Source: Malaciobacter pacificus (lineage in GTDB: Bacteria > Campylobacterota > Campylobacteria > Campylobacterales > Arcobacteraceae). From it: 64,000 bases of DNA. Where the stretch lies: assembly GCF_004214795.1 (NCBI RefSeq), contig NZ_CP035928.1:1736001-1800000 (forward strand). The letters run 5' to 3'. The notes under the pieces are model-generated. The model saw only the letters and a list, made by a program, of their open reading frames with translations. It was not told where the DNA came from and ran no database searches. The translations under genes and the position numbers were made by a program. Shown piece after piece: positions 19,191-29,711 of the stretch. Each line of letters starts with the position of its first letter. The first letter of the stretch is position 1.

Positions 19191-20073
19191 ATATCTCTCT
19201 ATAGTGGCTTTTAAATCTTTTATGTGGCCAAAACCACTGTTTTTTATCTTCTAATATTATATCAGAAATTGCATTAGCTTCTAATTGAGAAATAACTTTT
19301 ATATCTTCTTTTTCATTTTCAGTTTTAACTGGCTTAATTGGTTCATATATTTTTATATGATATTTGTAATCTGCTTTATTAAAAATTGCAAGAGGTATAA
19401 TATATGCATCAAATTTTCTAGCTAAAGATGCACTAGAAGCTGTTTGATTTGCTTTTTTACCTAAAAAAGTTACCTCTTGTCCCTCTCTTGAATTAATATT
19501 CTGGTCAATAATTAAAGAAATAACTTCATTTTTCTTTAATGCCTTAAATAGTTTCTTTAATGCACCATCTCTAAAAATTATTTTACTTCCTGACTTCTCT
19601 CTTGCATTAACAACAAATTCATCAAACTCTGCAAAATTAGATTGTCTAGCTACTTGATGTATAGGAATTACAAATTTATTCATATAAGTACTTAACATTT
19701 CCATATTACCAAAATGTGCTGATATAAAAATTATTGGCTTATTATTTTCTATTAAATCAGTTACAAACTTTGTATTTTCAATTGAAACACTCTTTTTTAA
19801 TTCTTCATCAGTGACATCTAAATTTTCAATTAAAGACTGAACCCATAAAACCATATTAAAATATGAATATTTTTGTATCTCTTTTATTTCATCTTTAGAA
19901 ATTTTATTTCCAAATACTAATTTTAGATTTGATTCAATAATTCTATTTGTTTTTCCTGCAAAAAGATATGCTAGTTTTGCAATAACTTTAAAAAATCCAC
20001 GTCTGATACTTTTAGGTAGTTTTCTTAAGATATATACTAATCCTAAGAATATTTTATATACTATTTTTTTCAT
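19168..20073 (-). CDS. LpxL/HtrB-type lipid A acyltransferase
   Basis: 301 residues with an N-terminal hydrophobic anchor, then SAHFGNMEMLS in which His120 and Glu125 form the H-x4-E/D catalytic motif of the LpxL/LpxM family. ISLIIDQNINSREGQEVTFL and the SASLARKFDAYIIPLAIF segment are also typical. It should add a secondary acyl chain to lipid A or to a related lipid at the inner membrane. It is between the exopolyphosphatase and the ELM1-like gene, and its start shares one base with the ppx stop. Confidence 0.85.
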   Translation of the reverse strand: MKKIVYKIFLGLVYILRKLPKSIRRGFFKVIAKLAYLFAGKTNRIIESNLKLVFGNKISKDEIKEIQKYSYFNMVLWVQSLIENLDVTDEELKKSVSIENTKFVTDLIENNKPIIFISAHFGNMEMLSTYMNKFVIPIHQVARQSNFAEFDEFVVNAREKSGSKIIFRDGALKKLFKALKKNEVISLIIDQNINSREGQEVTFLGKKANQTASSASLARKFDAYIIPLAIFNKADYKYHIKIYEPIKPVKTENEKEDIKVISQLEANAISDIILEDKKQWFWPHKRFKSHYREIYEKNFNN

Positions 20074-21542
20074 TATAGTATTTTAATATTTAATTCTTTA
20101 GGACTTTCTAATTTCTCAATATTTGAAGTAATTAAAAAAGAATTATTAGGTAATTCAAGATTTAAAACATTATCAATCAAATCATAATTTACATTAGGTC
20201 TTGAATAATCAAGATTAATAGCTAGATTTAAAGATATCATAAAACTCATCCATCTTAAAACTTCTATATCAGGTAAAAATTCTTCATATTTTTCAATGTC
20301 ATTTTTAGTAGGTAAAGATTTTTTTGAAAACTTAATTGTATGTGCTACAACAACTCTTGATGAATGTAAAAAGTCATAACTTAGACCATTTAAAATATAA
20401 TCAAAAGCATTGTCGTTTGATTTATAAAAATTAAGCGTTGAACCAATTGAATGAAGTTTTGATGCAACAATTAACAAACTTTTATACTTCTCATCAAGTT
20501 CGTGAAGTGGTTTTAAAACATCAAAAATTTTAGCAGCATTATTACCTAAATATGCACTTTGCTTTTTATCAATTCCATATCTGTCAAGTAAACTTCTAAC
20601 ACTTACATTGAAATTTGCTGGAAATTTATGATTACAATTTCTTAATAAATCAGCTAAATAAACACCTTCTCTAACTCCAGCCCCTGAAGTTATAACGCTA
20701 GTTGTATTTAACTCTTCTAAAATTGTTTTAAAAATAAATGTTCCCTCTTTAATAGTATCTAGCCTATCTTTTTTAACATTTAAATCTCTTAGTTCATCTT
20801 CATTTTTTGCATTAACAATATCTTTAAAAAGATTTATTTCCTTTTCAACTTTATATTTGTATCCATGCAAAACATCAAGTGGATACTCATTTTTTTTCAT
20901 AATCATTTTAGTTAGGGCTCTAATACTTCCACCAATACCTACAACCGTTTGAGGAATTTCTATACCTAAATCAAAAATCTTTTTCAAATTATCTAATATA
21001 TATTTCTTTGCACCATCTACATCATTTTTATTAAAATACAATTCTTTTAATCTAACTGTACCTAAATCTAATGAAATTGATTTTGTAATATTTCCATCGT
21101 GAATAAATGAAAATTCTGTAGAACCACCACCAATATCAACAGTAACAAAATCATTACTATCAATTAAATTAAGTGCAGCAACCCCACCATAATATGCTTC
21201 TTTTTCACCATCAATTACTTTAATATTTATTCCAAAATCATTTTTTATTCTATTCAAAAAAACTTTTGCATTTGGAGCGTCTCTAAGTGCAGATGTTGCA
21301 ACACAGATAATTTTACGTGATTTAAGTGAATTAGATATATTTAAAAAAGATTTAAAAGATTCGTATGCTCTTTGCATAGGAATTTCTTGAAGGTTTCCAT
21401 TATTCTCATAACAACCTTCTGAGATTTTAACTCTACTTTTAGTCTCATTAATTAAACTAAAAGCATATCGACTACTCTTTTGTAATACAACCATTCGCAT
21501 TGAGTTTGACCCAATGTCGATAATAGTTGTGACTTTTGCCAT
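20073..21542 (-). CDS. ppx: Exopolyphosphatase / guanosine pentaphosphate phosphohydrolase (Ppx/GppA)
   Basis: 489 residues. The N-terminal actin-like ATPase domain has IIDIGSNSMRMVVLQ, then CVATSALRDAPN, then VTVDIGGGSTEFSFI and VGIGGSIRALTKM, all family signatures. The C-terminal 180 residues form the HD-like helical domain (LHSIGSTLNFYKSNDNAFDY). The enzyme hydrolyses polyphosphate and/or pppGpp; which one dominates is not visible. One base separates it from the ferredoxin stop. Confidence 0.93.
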   Translation of the reverse strand: MAKVTTIIDIGSNSMRMVVLQKSSRYAFSLINETKSRVKISEGCYENNGNLQEIPMQRAYESFKSFLNISNSLKSRKIICVATSALRDAPNAKVFLNRIKNDFGINIKVIDGEKEAYYGGVAALNLIDSNDFVTVDIGGGSTEFSFIHDGNITKSISLDLGTVRLKELYFNKNDVDGAKKYILDNLKKIFDLGIEIPQTVVGIGGSIRALTKMIMKKNEYPLDVLHGYKYKVEKEINLFKDIVNAKNEDELRDLNVKKDRLDTIKEGTFIFKTILEELNTTSVITSGAGVREGVYLADLLRNCNHKFPANFNVSVRSLLDRYGIDKKQSAYLGNNAAKIFDVLKPLHELDEKYKSLLIVASKLHSIGSTLNFYKSNDNAFDYILNGLSYDFLHSSRVVVAHTIKFSKKSLPTKNDIEKYEEFLPDIEVLRWMSFMISLNLAINLDYSRPNVNYDLIDNVLNLELPNNSFLITSNIEKLESPKELNIKIL

Positions 21543-21543
21543 A

Positions 21544-21822
<279 letters not shown>

Positions 21823-21840
21823 TTATGTTGGAGTTATAAC

Positions 21841-22593
21841 CTATATTTCTTTAATTATTTCTAAAACTTGTTCAAATTTAAGCTTATTTTTTGATATGAG
21901 TAGAAATTTGTTTGATTTATGAGTAAAAAAGTCTTCACAAATATATAAAGCAGCTGCGATGTCAAACTCTCTATGCTCTCCGCCAAATAAAACAAAATCA
22001 TAGTTTCTAGCATCACATAATGACAATGCAACTGCACCTAAACATCTAAACTTTATTTTATTTTCATTTAATTTATAACAAATATTTGGGAACTTATAGG
22101 CTCTTTCAAAAATTGCTAAATTAGATTTAGAAAAGTTTTCTGACTGAACATATAAATTATCTTTTAATGAAAAGTATTTAACATCATCTTCAAAAATTTT
22201 GTAAGTTAATACTGAACTAATTAAATTAGTAACAAATCCTGCAACAACTTTTTCATTTTTTTTCAAAGCAACAGATGTACCATAATATGGTAAATTGTTC
22301 AAAAAATTATTGCTTCCATCAAGTGGGTCTATAACTATTGTATACTCACTGTTATTATCTAAAAAACCACACTCTTCAGAATAAATATTACCAAATTTTT
22401 CAAGATGTTTAATAAATATATTTTCAGCAGTTAAATCAAAGTTTAAAGAGTTATCTCCACCAAAGCCAATTGTATTTGAGTATTGATAATCTTTAAATGA
22501 TATTTGATTATTTATATAATCAAATATCTCTTTGTTTGCAAGTTTTACAGCCTTTATAAATGAGTTTTTATCAAAGGCTGTAAGAGTCTTCAT
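21841..22593 (-). CDS. Inositol monophosphatase-family phosphatase (CysQ/SuhB-like)
   Basis: About 250 residues from the chosen start. FGNIYSEECGF supplies the metal-binding Glu and VIDPLDGSNNFLNNLPYYG the DPxDG-S/T metal/catalytic motif; GGEHREFDIAAALYIC near the C-terminus matches the second metal-binding Asp region. Substrates in this family include inositol phosphates and 3'-phosphoadenosine 5'-phosphate. A longer frame opens at 22644 but would overlap gltD by 47 nt, so I chose the ATG at 22593, just past the gltD stop. Confidence 0.82.
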   Translation of the reverse strand: MKTLTAFDKNSFIKAVKLANKEIFDYINNQISFKDYQYSNTIGFGGDNSLNFDLTAENIFIKHLEKFGNIYSEECGFLDNNSEYTIVIDPLDGSNNFLNNLPYYGTSVALKKNEKVVAGFVTNLISSVLTYKIFEDDVKYFSLKDNLYVQSENFSKSNLAIFERAYKFPNICYKLNENKIKFRCLGAVALSLCDARNYDFVLFGGEHREFDIAAALYICEDFFTHKSNKFLLISKNKLKFEQVLEIIKEI

Positions 22594-22597
22594 AATA

Positions 22598-23971
22598 TTA
22601 AGATAAAGCCTCTGCCATAGATTTAGCAGCTTCTCTACCATCAACAGCAGCAGTAACAGCTAAGTGAGCACCTCTTCTACAATCCCCACCTGCATATACT
22701 TTTAAGTTAGATGTTCTAAATTTAGAATCAATGATTACACCACCCCAAGAGTTAGTTTCAACATTTAATTCTTTTAAGAATTCAGGAACTTCTGGAGAGA
22801 ATCCAAGAGCAAGAATAATTACATCTGCATCTTCTAAGTATTCACTTCCTTCATTGATAACAACTTTTTGTCTTCCTGATTCATCTGGTTCACTCATAGA
22901 TGTAGTTAATAATTCAACTGCAACTGCTTTATCACCTTCAGTTTTAATTGATTTTGGAGAAACATTAAATACAAATTCAACGCCCTCTTCTTTTGCATTA
23001 ACAACCTCTTTTTTACTTCCAGGCATATTAGCTTCATCTCTTCTATAAAGACATTTAACTGAAGATGCACCTTCTCTAACAGATGTTCTAACACAGTCCA
23101 TAGCAGTATCTCCACCACCAATAACTACAACTTTTTTATCTTTTACATCAATATATTCAGTTTTAGTATTTAAGTTTCTTTTTTGAATACCCGTTAAAAA
23201 GTCAATTGCAAAATGAACATTAGAAGAGTTTTCACCTTCAATTCTTACTGAATTACTTTTTGTTGCTCCAATACCTAAGTAGATACCATCAAACTCTTTT
23301 TCTAACTCAGCAATTGATTTATCTTTTCCAATTTCACAATTAACATGAAGTTTCATTCCAGCTTCTAATAACCAGTTAATTCTTCTATCAACTGTAGTTT
23401 TATCAAGTTTGAACCCAGGAATTCCATACATTAGTAATCCACCAGCTCTATCTGCTCTTTCGAACATTTCAACCTCAAAACCTTGTCTGATTAAGAAAGT
23501 TGCTGCTGAAATTCCCGTAGGTCCAGAACCAATAACGGCAATTTTTTTACCATTTGATTTTGCTGGGAAAATTGGTTTCATACCATTTGCAAAAGCATCT
23601 TCAGAGATAAATGTTTCAACTGCACCAATAGAAACTGCACCATGTCCTGTATTTAAAGAACACGCACCTTCACATAATACATCTTGAGGACAAATTCTTC
23701 CTAAGATTTCAGGGAAAGGAGATGTTTCATTTGAAATTGCAAAAGCATAATCAGGATTTTTTGTAGCTGTTTGTTTTAGCCATGCTGGAATATAGTTTCC
23801 TAATGGACATCCTGTATGACAGTATGGGTCACCACACTGCATACATCTATCAGCTTGTTCTCTAGCTCTTTGCTTGTTAAATACTTGATATACTTCATCA
23901 AAGTCTTTAATTCTTTGAAGTACATCTCTTTTCTCAGGGTTTATTCTTTCAAATTTTGTAAAGTTTAACAT
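22598..23971 (-). CDS. gltD: Glutamate synthase small subunit
   Basis: 457 residues, normal length. The N-terminal Cys cluster CMQCGDPYCHTGCPLGNYIP binds [4Fe-4S], followed by FAD-binding AVIGSGPTGISAATFLI and NADPH-binding VVIGGGDTAMDCVR motifs and GGDCRRGAHLAVTAAVDGRE at the end. It passes electrons from NADPH to GltB for glutamate formation from glutamine and 2-oxoglutarate. Three bases separate it from gltB. Confidence 0.96.
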   Translation of the reverse strand: MLNFTKFERINPEKRDVLQRIKDFDEVYQVFNKQRAREQADRCMQCGDPYCHTGCPLGNYIPAWLKQTATKNPDYAFAISNETSPFPEILGRICPQDVLCEGACSLNTGHGAVSIGAVETFISEDAFANGMKPIFPAKSNGKKIAVIGSGPTGISAATFLIRQGFEVEMFERADRAGGLLMYGIPGFKLDKTTVDRRINWLLEAGMKLHVNCEIGKDKSIAELEKEFDGIYLGIGATKSNSVRIEGENSSNVHFAIDFLTGIQKRNLNTKTEYIDVKDKKVVVIGGGDTAMDCVRTSVREGASSVKCLYRRDEANMPGSKKEVVNAKEEGVEFVFNVSPKSIKTEGDKAVAVELLTTSMSEPDESGRQKVVINEGSEYLEDADVIILALGFSPEVPEFLKELNVETNSWGGVIIDSKFRTSNLKVYAGGDCRRGAHLAVTAAVDGREAAKSMAEALS

Positions 23972-23974
23972 CTC

Positions 23975-26900
23975 TTATACTCCTTCTTCTGGGTTAAGAG
24001 GTAAAACTGTCATATTCTTAGGTTTAACCATCCAGAAGTTTCTAATCTCTGCTCTGAAGTTTTGTAAAATTCTTTCTGCAATTTCACTTTCTGTTTCATG
24101 AACATAATCAGATAATAATCTTTTTAAATATAATCTTTCTCTTTCTGTATCATCAGTATCAACTCTTACTGGCTCAATTAACTCTTGGTTCATTTTATCA
24201 ACAAAAGTTTTTTCTGGGTCATAGATAAATGAAATACCACCAGTCATACCAGCACCGAAGTTAACACCAGTATTTCCTAAGATTACAACAATACCACCTG
24301 TCATATATTCACAAGCGTTATCTCCAGTACCTTCAACTACAGCTGTACATCCAGAGTTTCTAACTGCGAATCTCTCACCAACAGCAGCTCTAATGTAAAG
24401 TTTACCACCAGTAGCACCATATAGACAAGTGTTACCACCACCAGCAAACTCTGGTCCTTGGTGTCTTGGATTAATGATAATTTTACCACCATTCATACCT
24501 TTACCAACGTAGTCATTAGCTGCACCATCTAAATGTAAATTCATTCCTTTAGATAAGAATGCACCAAATGATTGACCCGCAATACCAGTTAAATTAATAT
24601 TAATAGAGTTTTCAGGAAGACCTTTATCTCCATAGAATCTTGCAATTTCACCAGAAATTAAAGCACCAAAACTTCTATTTAAGTTACTAATTTCAGTATT
24701 GATTTTAACTGGAGTATTTGGATTTTCAATTGTTCTATGAACTTTCTTTAATAACTCTTTTTCAAATTTATTATCATCGAATGGATCATTTGATTCTTTT
24801 TGACAAGTATCAACACCATCAATTCTTCTTAAAACATTTTGGAAATCAAATTTTTGAGCAAATTTGTCATCAATAACTTTTAATAAATCACTTCTACCAA
24901 CTAATTCTTCCATAGTTTTGTAACCTAAAGATGCCATAATTTCTCTAACATCTTCAGCAATAAATGTAAAGTAAGAGATTAATCTCTCAACAGTTCCAGT
25001 AAAGTGTGCTCTTAAATCATCATCTTGAGTTGCAACACCAACAGAACATTTATTTGTATGACAAATTCTTAATATTTTACATCCAACTAAAGTTAATGAA
25101 GCTGTACCAAATGCGTAAGATTCAGCACCAAGCATTGCTGCTTTAATTACATCCATACCAGTTTTTAATCCACCATCTGTTTGTACATGAACAGACTCTC
25201 TTAAGTGGTTAGCTTTTAATGCATTATGAGCTTCTGATAAACCAAGTTCCCATGGATTACCCGCATGCTTAATTGATGTTAATGGAGCAGCACCTGTACC
25301 ACCATCTCCACCAGAAATAATAATCTTATCTGCATATGCTTTTGCAACACCAGCTGCAATTGTTCCTACACCAATTGAAGATACTAACTTAACTGTGATT
25401 TTAGCTAATGGGTTAATTTGTTTTAAATCATAAATTAACTGCGCTAAATCTTCAATAGAGTAAATATCATGGTGTGGTGGTGGTGAAATTAATGTAACAC
25501 CTGGAACTGTGTGTCTAAGTGTAGCAATTAATGGAGTTACTTTATGTCCTGGTAACTGACCACCTTCACCTGGTTTTGCACCTTGAGCAACTTTAATTTG
25601 TAACTCAATAGCACTTCTTAAGTACCCTGGAGTAACACCAAATCTACCTGAAGCAATTTGTTTAATCTTAGAGTTTTTAAGTGTATTAAATCTTGCTGGG
25701 TCTTCTCCACCCTCACCAGAGTTTGAAGCTCCACCAATTGTATTCATAGCTTGAGCTAAAGCTTCATGAGCTTCGGGAGAAATAGAACCACATGACATAG
25801 CTGCAGTTGCAAATCTTTTGAAAATCTCTTCTTTTGGCTCAACTTCATCAATAGAAATTGGTTCTCTATCTGAATTAAATTCAAAGAAGTCTCTAATGAA
25901 TTTTTTATCTCTATTTTCAATTAATTCTTTTAAACCTTTGAAATCAGAAATGTCTTCTTTTTTAGAAGCATTTTTATTATGCATTGCATTAGTAGTTGCT
26001 GGACCATAATCATGGTACTCACCACCTCTACTAAATTTGTAGAAACCACCAAGGTCAATAGGAAGCATAGTCCCTTCTTTTTTAAATGCATTAAAGTGTG
26101 ATTTATTAATTCTTTCTTCAATATCATCATAAGATAAACCAGCTAAATCACTATGAGCGCCTGTGAAACAATCATTTACGATTTCATCAGATAATCCAAT
26201 TACATCAAATAATCCAGAGTTTCTATATGAAGCAATAGTACAAATACCCATTTTAGACATGATTTTTAATAAACCAGCATTTAAAGATTTTTGAGTATTT
26301 TTTAATAATCTTTGCATCTCATATTTTGATGGTTCTTCTCTTTTAAATAAATTAACAGTAGAAGCATACATCATGTATGGGTAAATAGCTGTAACACCGA
26401 ACCCAACTAAAACTGCTGCCATATGTGGATCATAAACTTCACCAGTGATAGAGATAATTGAAACATTATGTCTAATCTCCTCTTTTAATAAAGTTTGATT
26501 TACATATCCAACAGCCATAGCCATAGGAATTACTTTTTCATTTTCATTTAAAGTTCTATCATCTAAGATAACAACACTAACATTATCATCTCTAACAGCT
26601 TTAATAACATATGATGCTAAATTTTCTAATGATTTTTTTAAGTTCGATTTGAAAATAGTTGAGAATACTCTATTTTTATAGTACTCATCATATCTTGGAG
26701 AGTTTTCATCACCAAATGAGTATAAAACATCATATTTTTCTTTCATTAAAATTGGACTAGCAACTTTTAATCTTTTTGCATATTCTGGTTTTTCATCTAA
26801 AATATTGTGAATTCTACCAAAACCTGTTTCTAAAGACATTACTAATTTTTCTCTATATGGGTCAATTGGTGGGTTTGTAACTTGCGCAAATTTTTGTTTA

Positions 26901-28411
26901 AAGAAGTCTGTAAAGTTTCTGTTTACAGTAGAAAAACATGCTAATGGTGTATCATCACCCATAGATCCAACTGGTTCTTTACCATCTTTAGCCATTGGTT
27001 CAATAATTTGATCTAATGCTTCATAAGTGATATTAAAATATTTTTGTTTCTTTTCTAAATCTTCAATTTTATAATCTTTTGTATTTAAAAATGAATCTTC
27101 AATATACTCTTGGATGTAATCCATATCATCATTTAACCACTTAGAGTAGTTTTGAGATGATTTTAAATAATCGTTAATATCATTTTCTTTTAAGATTTTT
27201 CCATGTTTAAGGTCAAGTCCAATCATTTGTCCTGATTGTAATCTTCCTCTTTCTAAAATATTCTCTTCATCAAGTTTTAATGTTCCATACTCAGATGTAA
27301 TATATAATTTATCATCTTTAGTAATAACATACTTAGAAGGTCTTAATCCATTTCTATCAATTAAACAACCAATATGTCTACCATCAGTTAATGAAACCGC
27401 TGCTGGTCCATCCCAAGCTTCCATCGCTGTTGCAGTATACTCATAGAATGCTCTTAAATCAGCATCCATATGTGGTGCATTTTGCCAAGGAGCTGGAACT
27501 AAACTTCTAGCAGCTTTAAAGAAATCAACTCCATTTGCTAACATAAACTCAAACATATTATCTAATGATGCTGAATCTGAACCACCTGGCTGTAAAATTG
27601 GTAATAATCTATCAATTTCTTCATCTGTAAATATTTCAGATTTAATTTGTTCTGATTTAATTTGAGTATTAAATCTATTTGCTTCAACAGAGTTAATCTC
27701 ACCATTGTGTGCGATTGCTCTAAATGGTTGAGCTAATCTCCACTGAGGTAATGTATTTGTTGAGAATCTTTGGTGAAATAAGGCAAATGAGATTTTGAAG
27801 TCTTCATCTCTTAAGTCAATATAAAAATGTTTAATATGCGTAGGCATTACAAGCCCTTTATACGCAATTACTTTAGATGAGAAAGTTGGAATATAAAAAT
27901 CTTTTTTATCTATTAATTTATGCTCACACTCTTTTCTTGTTAAGTAAAGCATTGCATCAAATCTTTTTGATGACATAAGTGTATTTGGTGTTACAAATAC
28001 TTGAATAATATTTGGTAAGCTATCTAAAGCTTGTTGTCCTAATGCATCTGTATCAACAGGAACTTCTCTAGTTAATACTACCTTTAAATCATTCTTTTCA
28101 CAATACTCTTTGAAAGTATCAATATCTTTTAAATCTTTTGCAAAAATCATAGCAACTGCATAAATTTCAGGTAAATCTACATTTTGTGCAGTAGCAATTT
28201 TTCTCATGAAAGAATCAGGCATAGATAATAATAAACCAGAACCATCTCCTGTTTTACCATCTGCTGCGATTGCACCCCTGTGCATCATTCTTTCAAGTGA
28301 AGTGATTGCATCTTCCAAGTTTCCATGACTTGGTCTGTTTTTCATATCAGCAACAAGACCAAAACCACAGTTGTCTTTGAAAGATGTTAATAAGTCTAAA
28401 TTACAACCCAT
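23975..28411 (-). CDS. gltB: Glutamate synthase large subunit
   Basis: 1478 residues, full length. The class II glutaminase begins at Cys15 (KDNCGFGLVADM) after a short propeptide, with MHRGAIAADGKTGDGSGLL after it. The FMN-binding synthase domain has the GGSDSASLDN and GEGGEDPARFNTL segments, a 3Fe-4S Cys cluster near residue 1115 (CRICHTNKCSVGVATQ), and the C-terminal beta-helix (GGNTCLYGATGGKLYI, GMTGGISFIYD). It converts glutamine and 2-oxoglutarate to two glutamates with electrons from GltD. Confidence 0.97.
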   Translation of the reverse strand: MGCNLDLLTSFKDNCGFGLVADMKNRPSHGNLEDAITSLERMMHRGAIAADGKTGDGSGLLLSMPDSFMRKIATAQNVDLPEIYAVAMIFAKDLKDIDTFKEYCEKNDLKVVLTREVPVDTDALGQQALDSLPNIIQVFVTPNTLMSSKRFDAMLYLTRKECEHKLIDKKDFYIPTFSSKVIAYKGLVMPTHIKHFYIDLRDEDFKISFALFHQRFSTNTLPQWRLAQPFRAIAHNGEINSVEANRFNTQIKSEQIKSEIFTDEEIDRLLPILQPGGSDSASLDNMFEFMLANGVDFFKAARSLVPAPWQNAPHMDADLRAFYEYTATAMEAWDGPAAVSLTDGRHIGCLIDRNGLRPSKYVITKDDKLYITSEYGTLKLDEENILERGRLQSGQMIGLDLKHGKILKENDINDYLKSSQNYSKWLNDDMDYIQEYIEDSFLNTKDYKIEDLEKKQKYFNITYEALDQIIEPMAKDGKEPVGSMGDDTPLACFSTVNRNFTDFFKQKFAQVTNPPIDPYREKLVMSLETGFGRIHNILDEKPEYAKRLKVASPILMKEKYDVLYSFGDENSPRYDEYYKNRVFSTIFKSNLKKSLENLASYVIKAVRDDNVSVVILDDRTLNENEKVIPMAMAVGYVNQTLLKEEIRHNVSIISITGEVYDPHMAAVLVGFGVTAIYPYMMYASTVNLFKREEPSKYEMQRLLKNTQKSLNAGLLKIMSKMGICTIASYRNSGLFDVIGLSDEIVNDCFTGAHSDLAGLSYDDIEERINKSHFNAFKKEGTMLPIDLGGFYKFSRGGEYHDYGPATTNAMHNKNASKKEDISDFKGLKELIENRDKKFIRDFFEFNSDREPISIDEVEPKEEIFKRFATAAMSCGSISPEAHEALAQAMNTIGGASNSGEGGEDPARFNTLKNSKIKQIASGRFGVTPGYLRSAIELQIKVAQGAKPGEGGQLPGHKVTPLIATLRHTVPGVTLISPPPHHDIYSIEDLAQLIYDLKQINPLAKITVKLVSSIGVGTIAAGVAKAYADKIIISGGDGGTGAAPLTSIKHAGNPWELGLSEAHNALKANHLRESVHVQTDGGLKTGMDVIKAAMLGAESYAFGTASLTLVGCKILRICHTNKCSVGVATQDDDLRAHFTGTVERLISYFTFIAEDVREIMASLGYKTMEELVGRSDLLKVIDDKFAQKFDFQNVLRRIDGVDTCQKESNDPFDDNKFEKELLKKVHRTIENPNTPVKINTEISNLNRSFGALISGEIARFYGDKGLPENSININLTGIAGQSFGAFLSKGMNLHLDGAANDYVGKGMNGGKIIINPRHQGPEFAGGGNTCLYGATGGKLYIRAAVGERFAVRNSGCTAVVEGTGDNACEYMTGGIVVILGNTGVNFGAGMTGGISFIYDPEKTFVDKMNQELIEPVRVDTDDTERERLYLKRLLSDYVHETESEIAERILQNFRAEIRNFWMVKPKNMTVLPLNPEEGV

Positions 28412-28474
28412 CTTTTTCCTTTATATTAATCTTTTATATTCCGCGTACTCTTCATACTCCTAGTAAAGTCGAAT

Positions 28475-28480
28475 AGTATA
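28475..28480 (-). promoter_or_regulatory. Putative -10 box for gltB
   Basis: Reading the minus strand, TATACT lies 64 nt before the gltB start, inside AT-rich DNA, with an AAGGA ribosome-binding site further down. This 298-nt intergenic space separates divergent gltB and dctP and shows no other clear structure, apart from a TTACA-N5-TGTAA inverted repeat at about 28540-28554. Weakly supported. Confidence 0.3.
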
Positions 28481-28671
28481 TAGTAAAATTGTTTAAAAAA
28501 CGGTTAATCACTGAACATAAGGTATGTTTGAGTAAATACATTTTACACAACATGTAACACTAATTGAGAAAAAAAAGTATTAAAATATATACATTATTAT
28601 ATATATACAAAACTGCAATAAAAAATTTTTAAATTTGGTTTTTCATACATAATAGGTACATAACATTTGAC

Positions 28672-28677
28672 TATAAT
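28672..28677 (+). promoter_or_regulatory. Putative -10 box for the dctPQM operon
   Basis: TATAAT occurs 33 nt before the dctP ATG with a TTTG just upstream, and an AAGGAG ribosome-binding site follows at about 28697-28702. This is the best promoter candidate for the TRAP operon. A -35 element is not visible, as is normal in this phylum. Confidence 0.5.
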
Positions 28678-28709
28678 TAATTTATATCAAAACATTAAGG
28701 AGTAAAGAT

Positions 28710-29705
28710 ATGAAAAAATTAGTTTTAGGAACTATTGCAGCAGCAATGGTAGCAACTTCAGGGTTAGCAGCAGAGTATACTCTTAAATTTTCTCACGTTG
28801 TAAGTCCAAACACACCAAAAGGTAAAGCAGCTGATTTCTTTGAAAAAAGACTAGAAGAGTTATCAGGTGGAAAAATTGATGTTCAAGTTTACCCATCATC
28901 TCAATTATATACTGATGGTGCAGTTGTAAAAGCTTTAAGATTAAACTCAGTTCAAATGGCAGCACCAAGTTTTTCTAAATTTGGTAAAATTGTACCTCAA
29001 TTAGCATTATTTGATATGCCTTTTATCTTTAAAGATATTGATCACTTACACAGAGTTCAAGACGGTGAAGTTGGTACAGCATTAAAAGATATGGTTACGG
29101 CAAAAGGAATTGTTGCATTAGATTTCTGGGATAATGGATTTAAACAATTCTCTTCTTCTAAACAAGCATTAATTAATCCAAGTGATGCAGAAGGTCAAAA
29201 ATTTAGAATTATGTCTTCTAAAGTATTAGAAGCACAAATTAAAGCAGTAGGTGGTAACCCACAAATGATGCCATTCTCTGAAGTATATTCTGGATTACAA
29301 CAAGGTGTAATTGATGCAGCTGAGAACCCATTTTCTAACATCTACACTAAAAAATTCCATGAAGTACAAAAATACTTAACTGTTTCTGACCATGGTTACT
29401 TAGGTTACTTAGTTGTAATGTCTAAAAAATTCTGGAACTCTTTACCTGCTGATTTACAAGCAAATGTAAAACAAGCTATGAAAGAAGCTACAGAAAAAGA
29501 GAGAGAATATGCAAAAGAATTAAATGATACACAATTTAAAGCTATCCAAGAATATGCACAAAAAACTGGTAAATTAGAAATTTACACATTAACTGATGAG
29601 CAAAGAGAAGCATGGAGAAAAGCTGTTAGCAAAATTTATCCAGAATTCTACAGCGATAGATTAATTGGTAAAGATTTAATCGAAAAAACAATCGCTACTA
29701 AGTAG
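28710..29705 (+). CDS. dctP: TRAP transporter substrate-binding protein DctP
   Basis: 331 residues with a Sec signal peptide (about residues 1-20, ending TSGLAA) and the DctP-family pattern: LKFSHVVSPNTPKGKAADFF, GKIDVQVYPSSQLY, FKIMSSKVLEAQIKAVGGNP-like segment and GVIDAAENPFSNIYTKKFHE. The periplasmic protein captures a carboxylate substrate, in this family often a C4-dicarboxylate. The ligand-binding Arg of the DctP family is likely the one in GQKFRIMSS (about residue 168). It starts the dctPQM operon. Confidence 0.93.
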   Translation: MKKLVLGTIAAAMVATSGLAAEYTLKFSHVVSPNTPKGKAADFFEKRLEELSGGKIDVQVYPSSQLYTDGAVVKALRLNSVQMAAPSFSKFGKIVPQLALFDMPFIFKDIDHLHRVQDGEVGTALKDMVTAKGIVALDFWDNGFKQFSSSKQALINPSDAEGQKFRIMSSKVLEAQIKAVGGNPQMMPFSEVYSGLQQGVIDAAENPFSNIYTKKFHEVQKYLTVSDHGYLGYLVVMSKKFWNSLPADLQANVKQAMKEATEKEREYAKELNDTQFKAIQEYAQKTGKLEIYTLTDEQREAWRKAVSKIYPEFYSDRLIGKDLIEKTIATK

Positions 29706-29711
29706 TTTATT

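Noticed and set aside
22594..22644. Longer start for the inositol monophosphatase-like gene
   Set aside because: It would overlap gltD by 47 nt and adds a stretch that does not look like the family; ATG 22593 fits.
28540..28554. TTACA-N5-TGTAA inverted repeat upstream of dctP
   Set aside because: Spacer differs from the ORF6N-type palindromes and short A/T-rich palindromes are expected by chance in this DNA.
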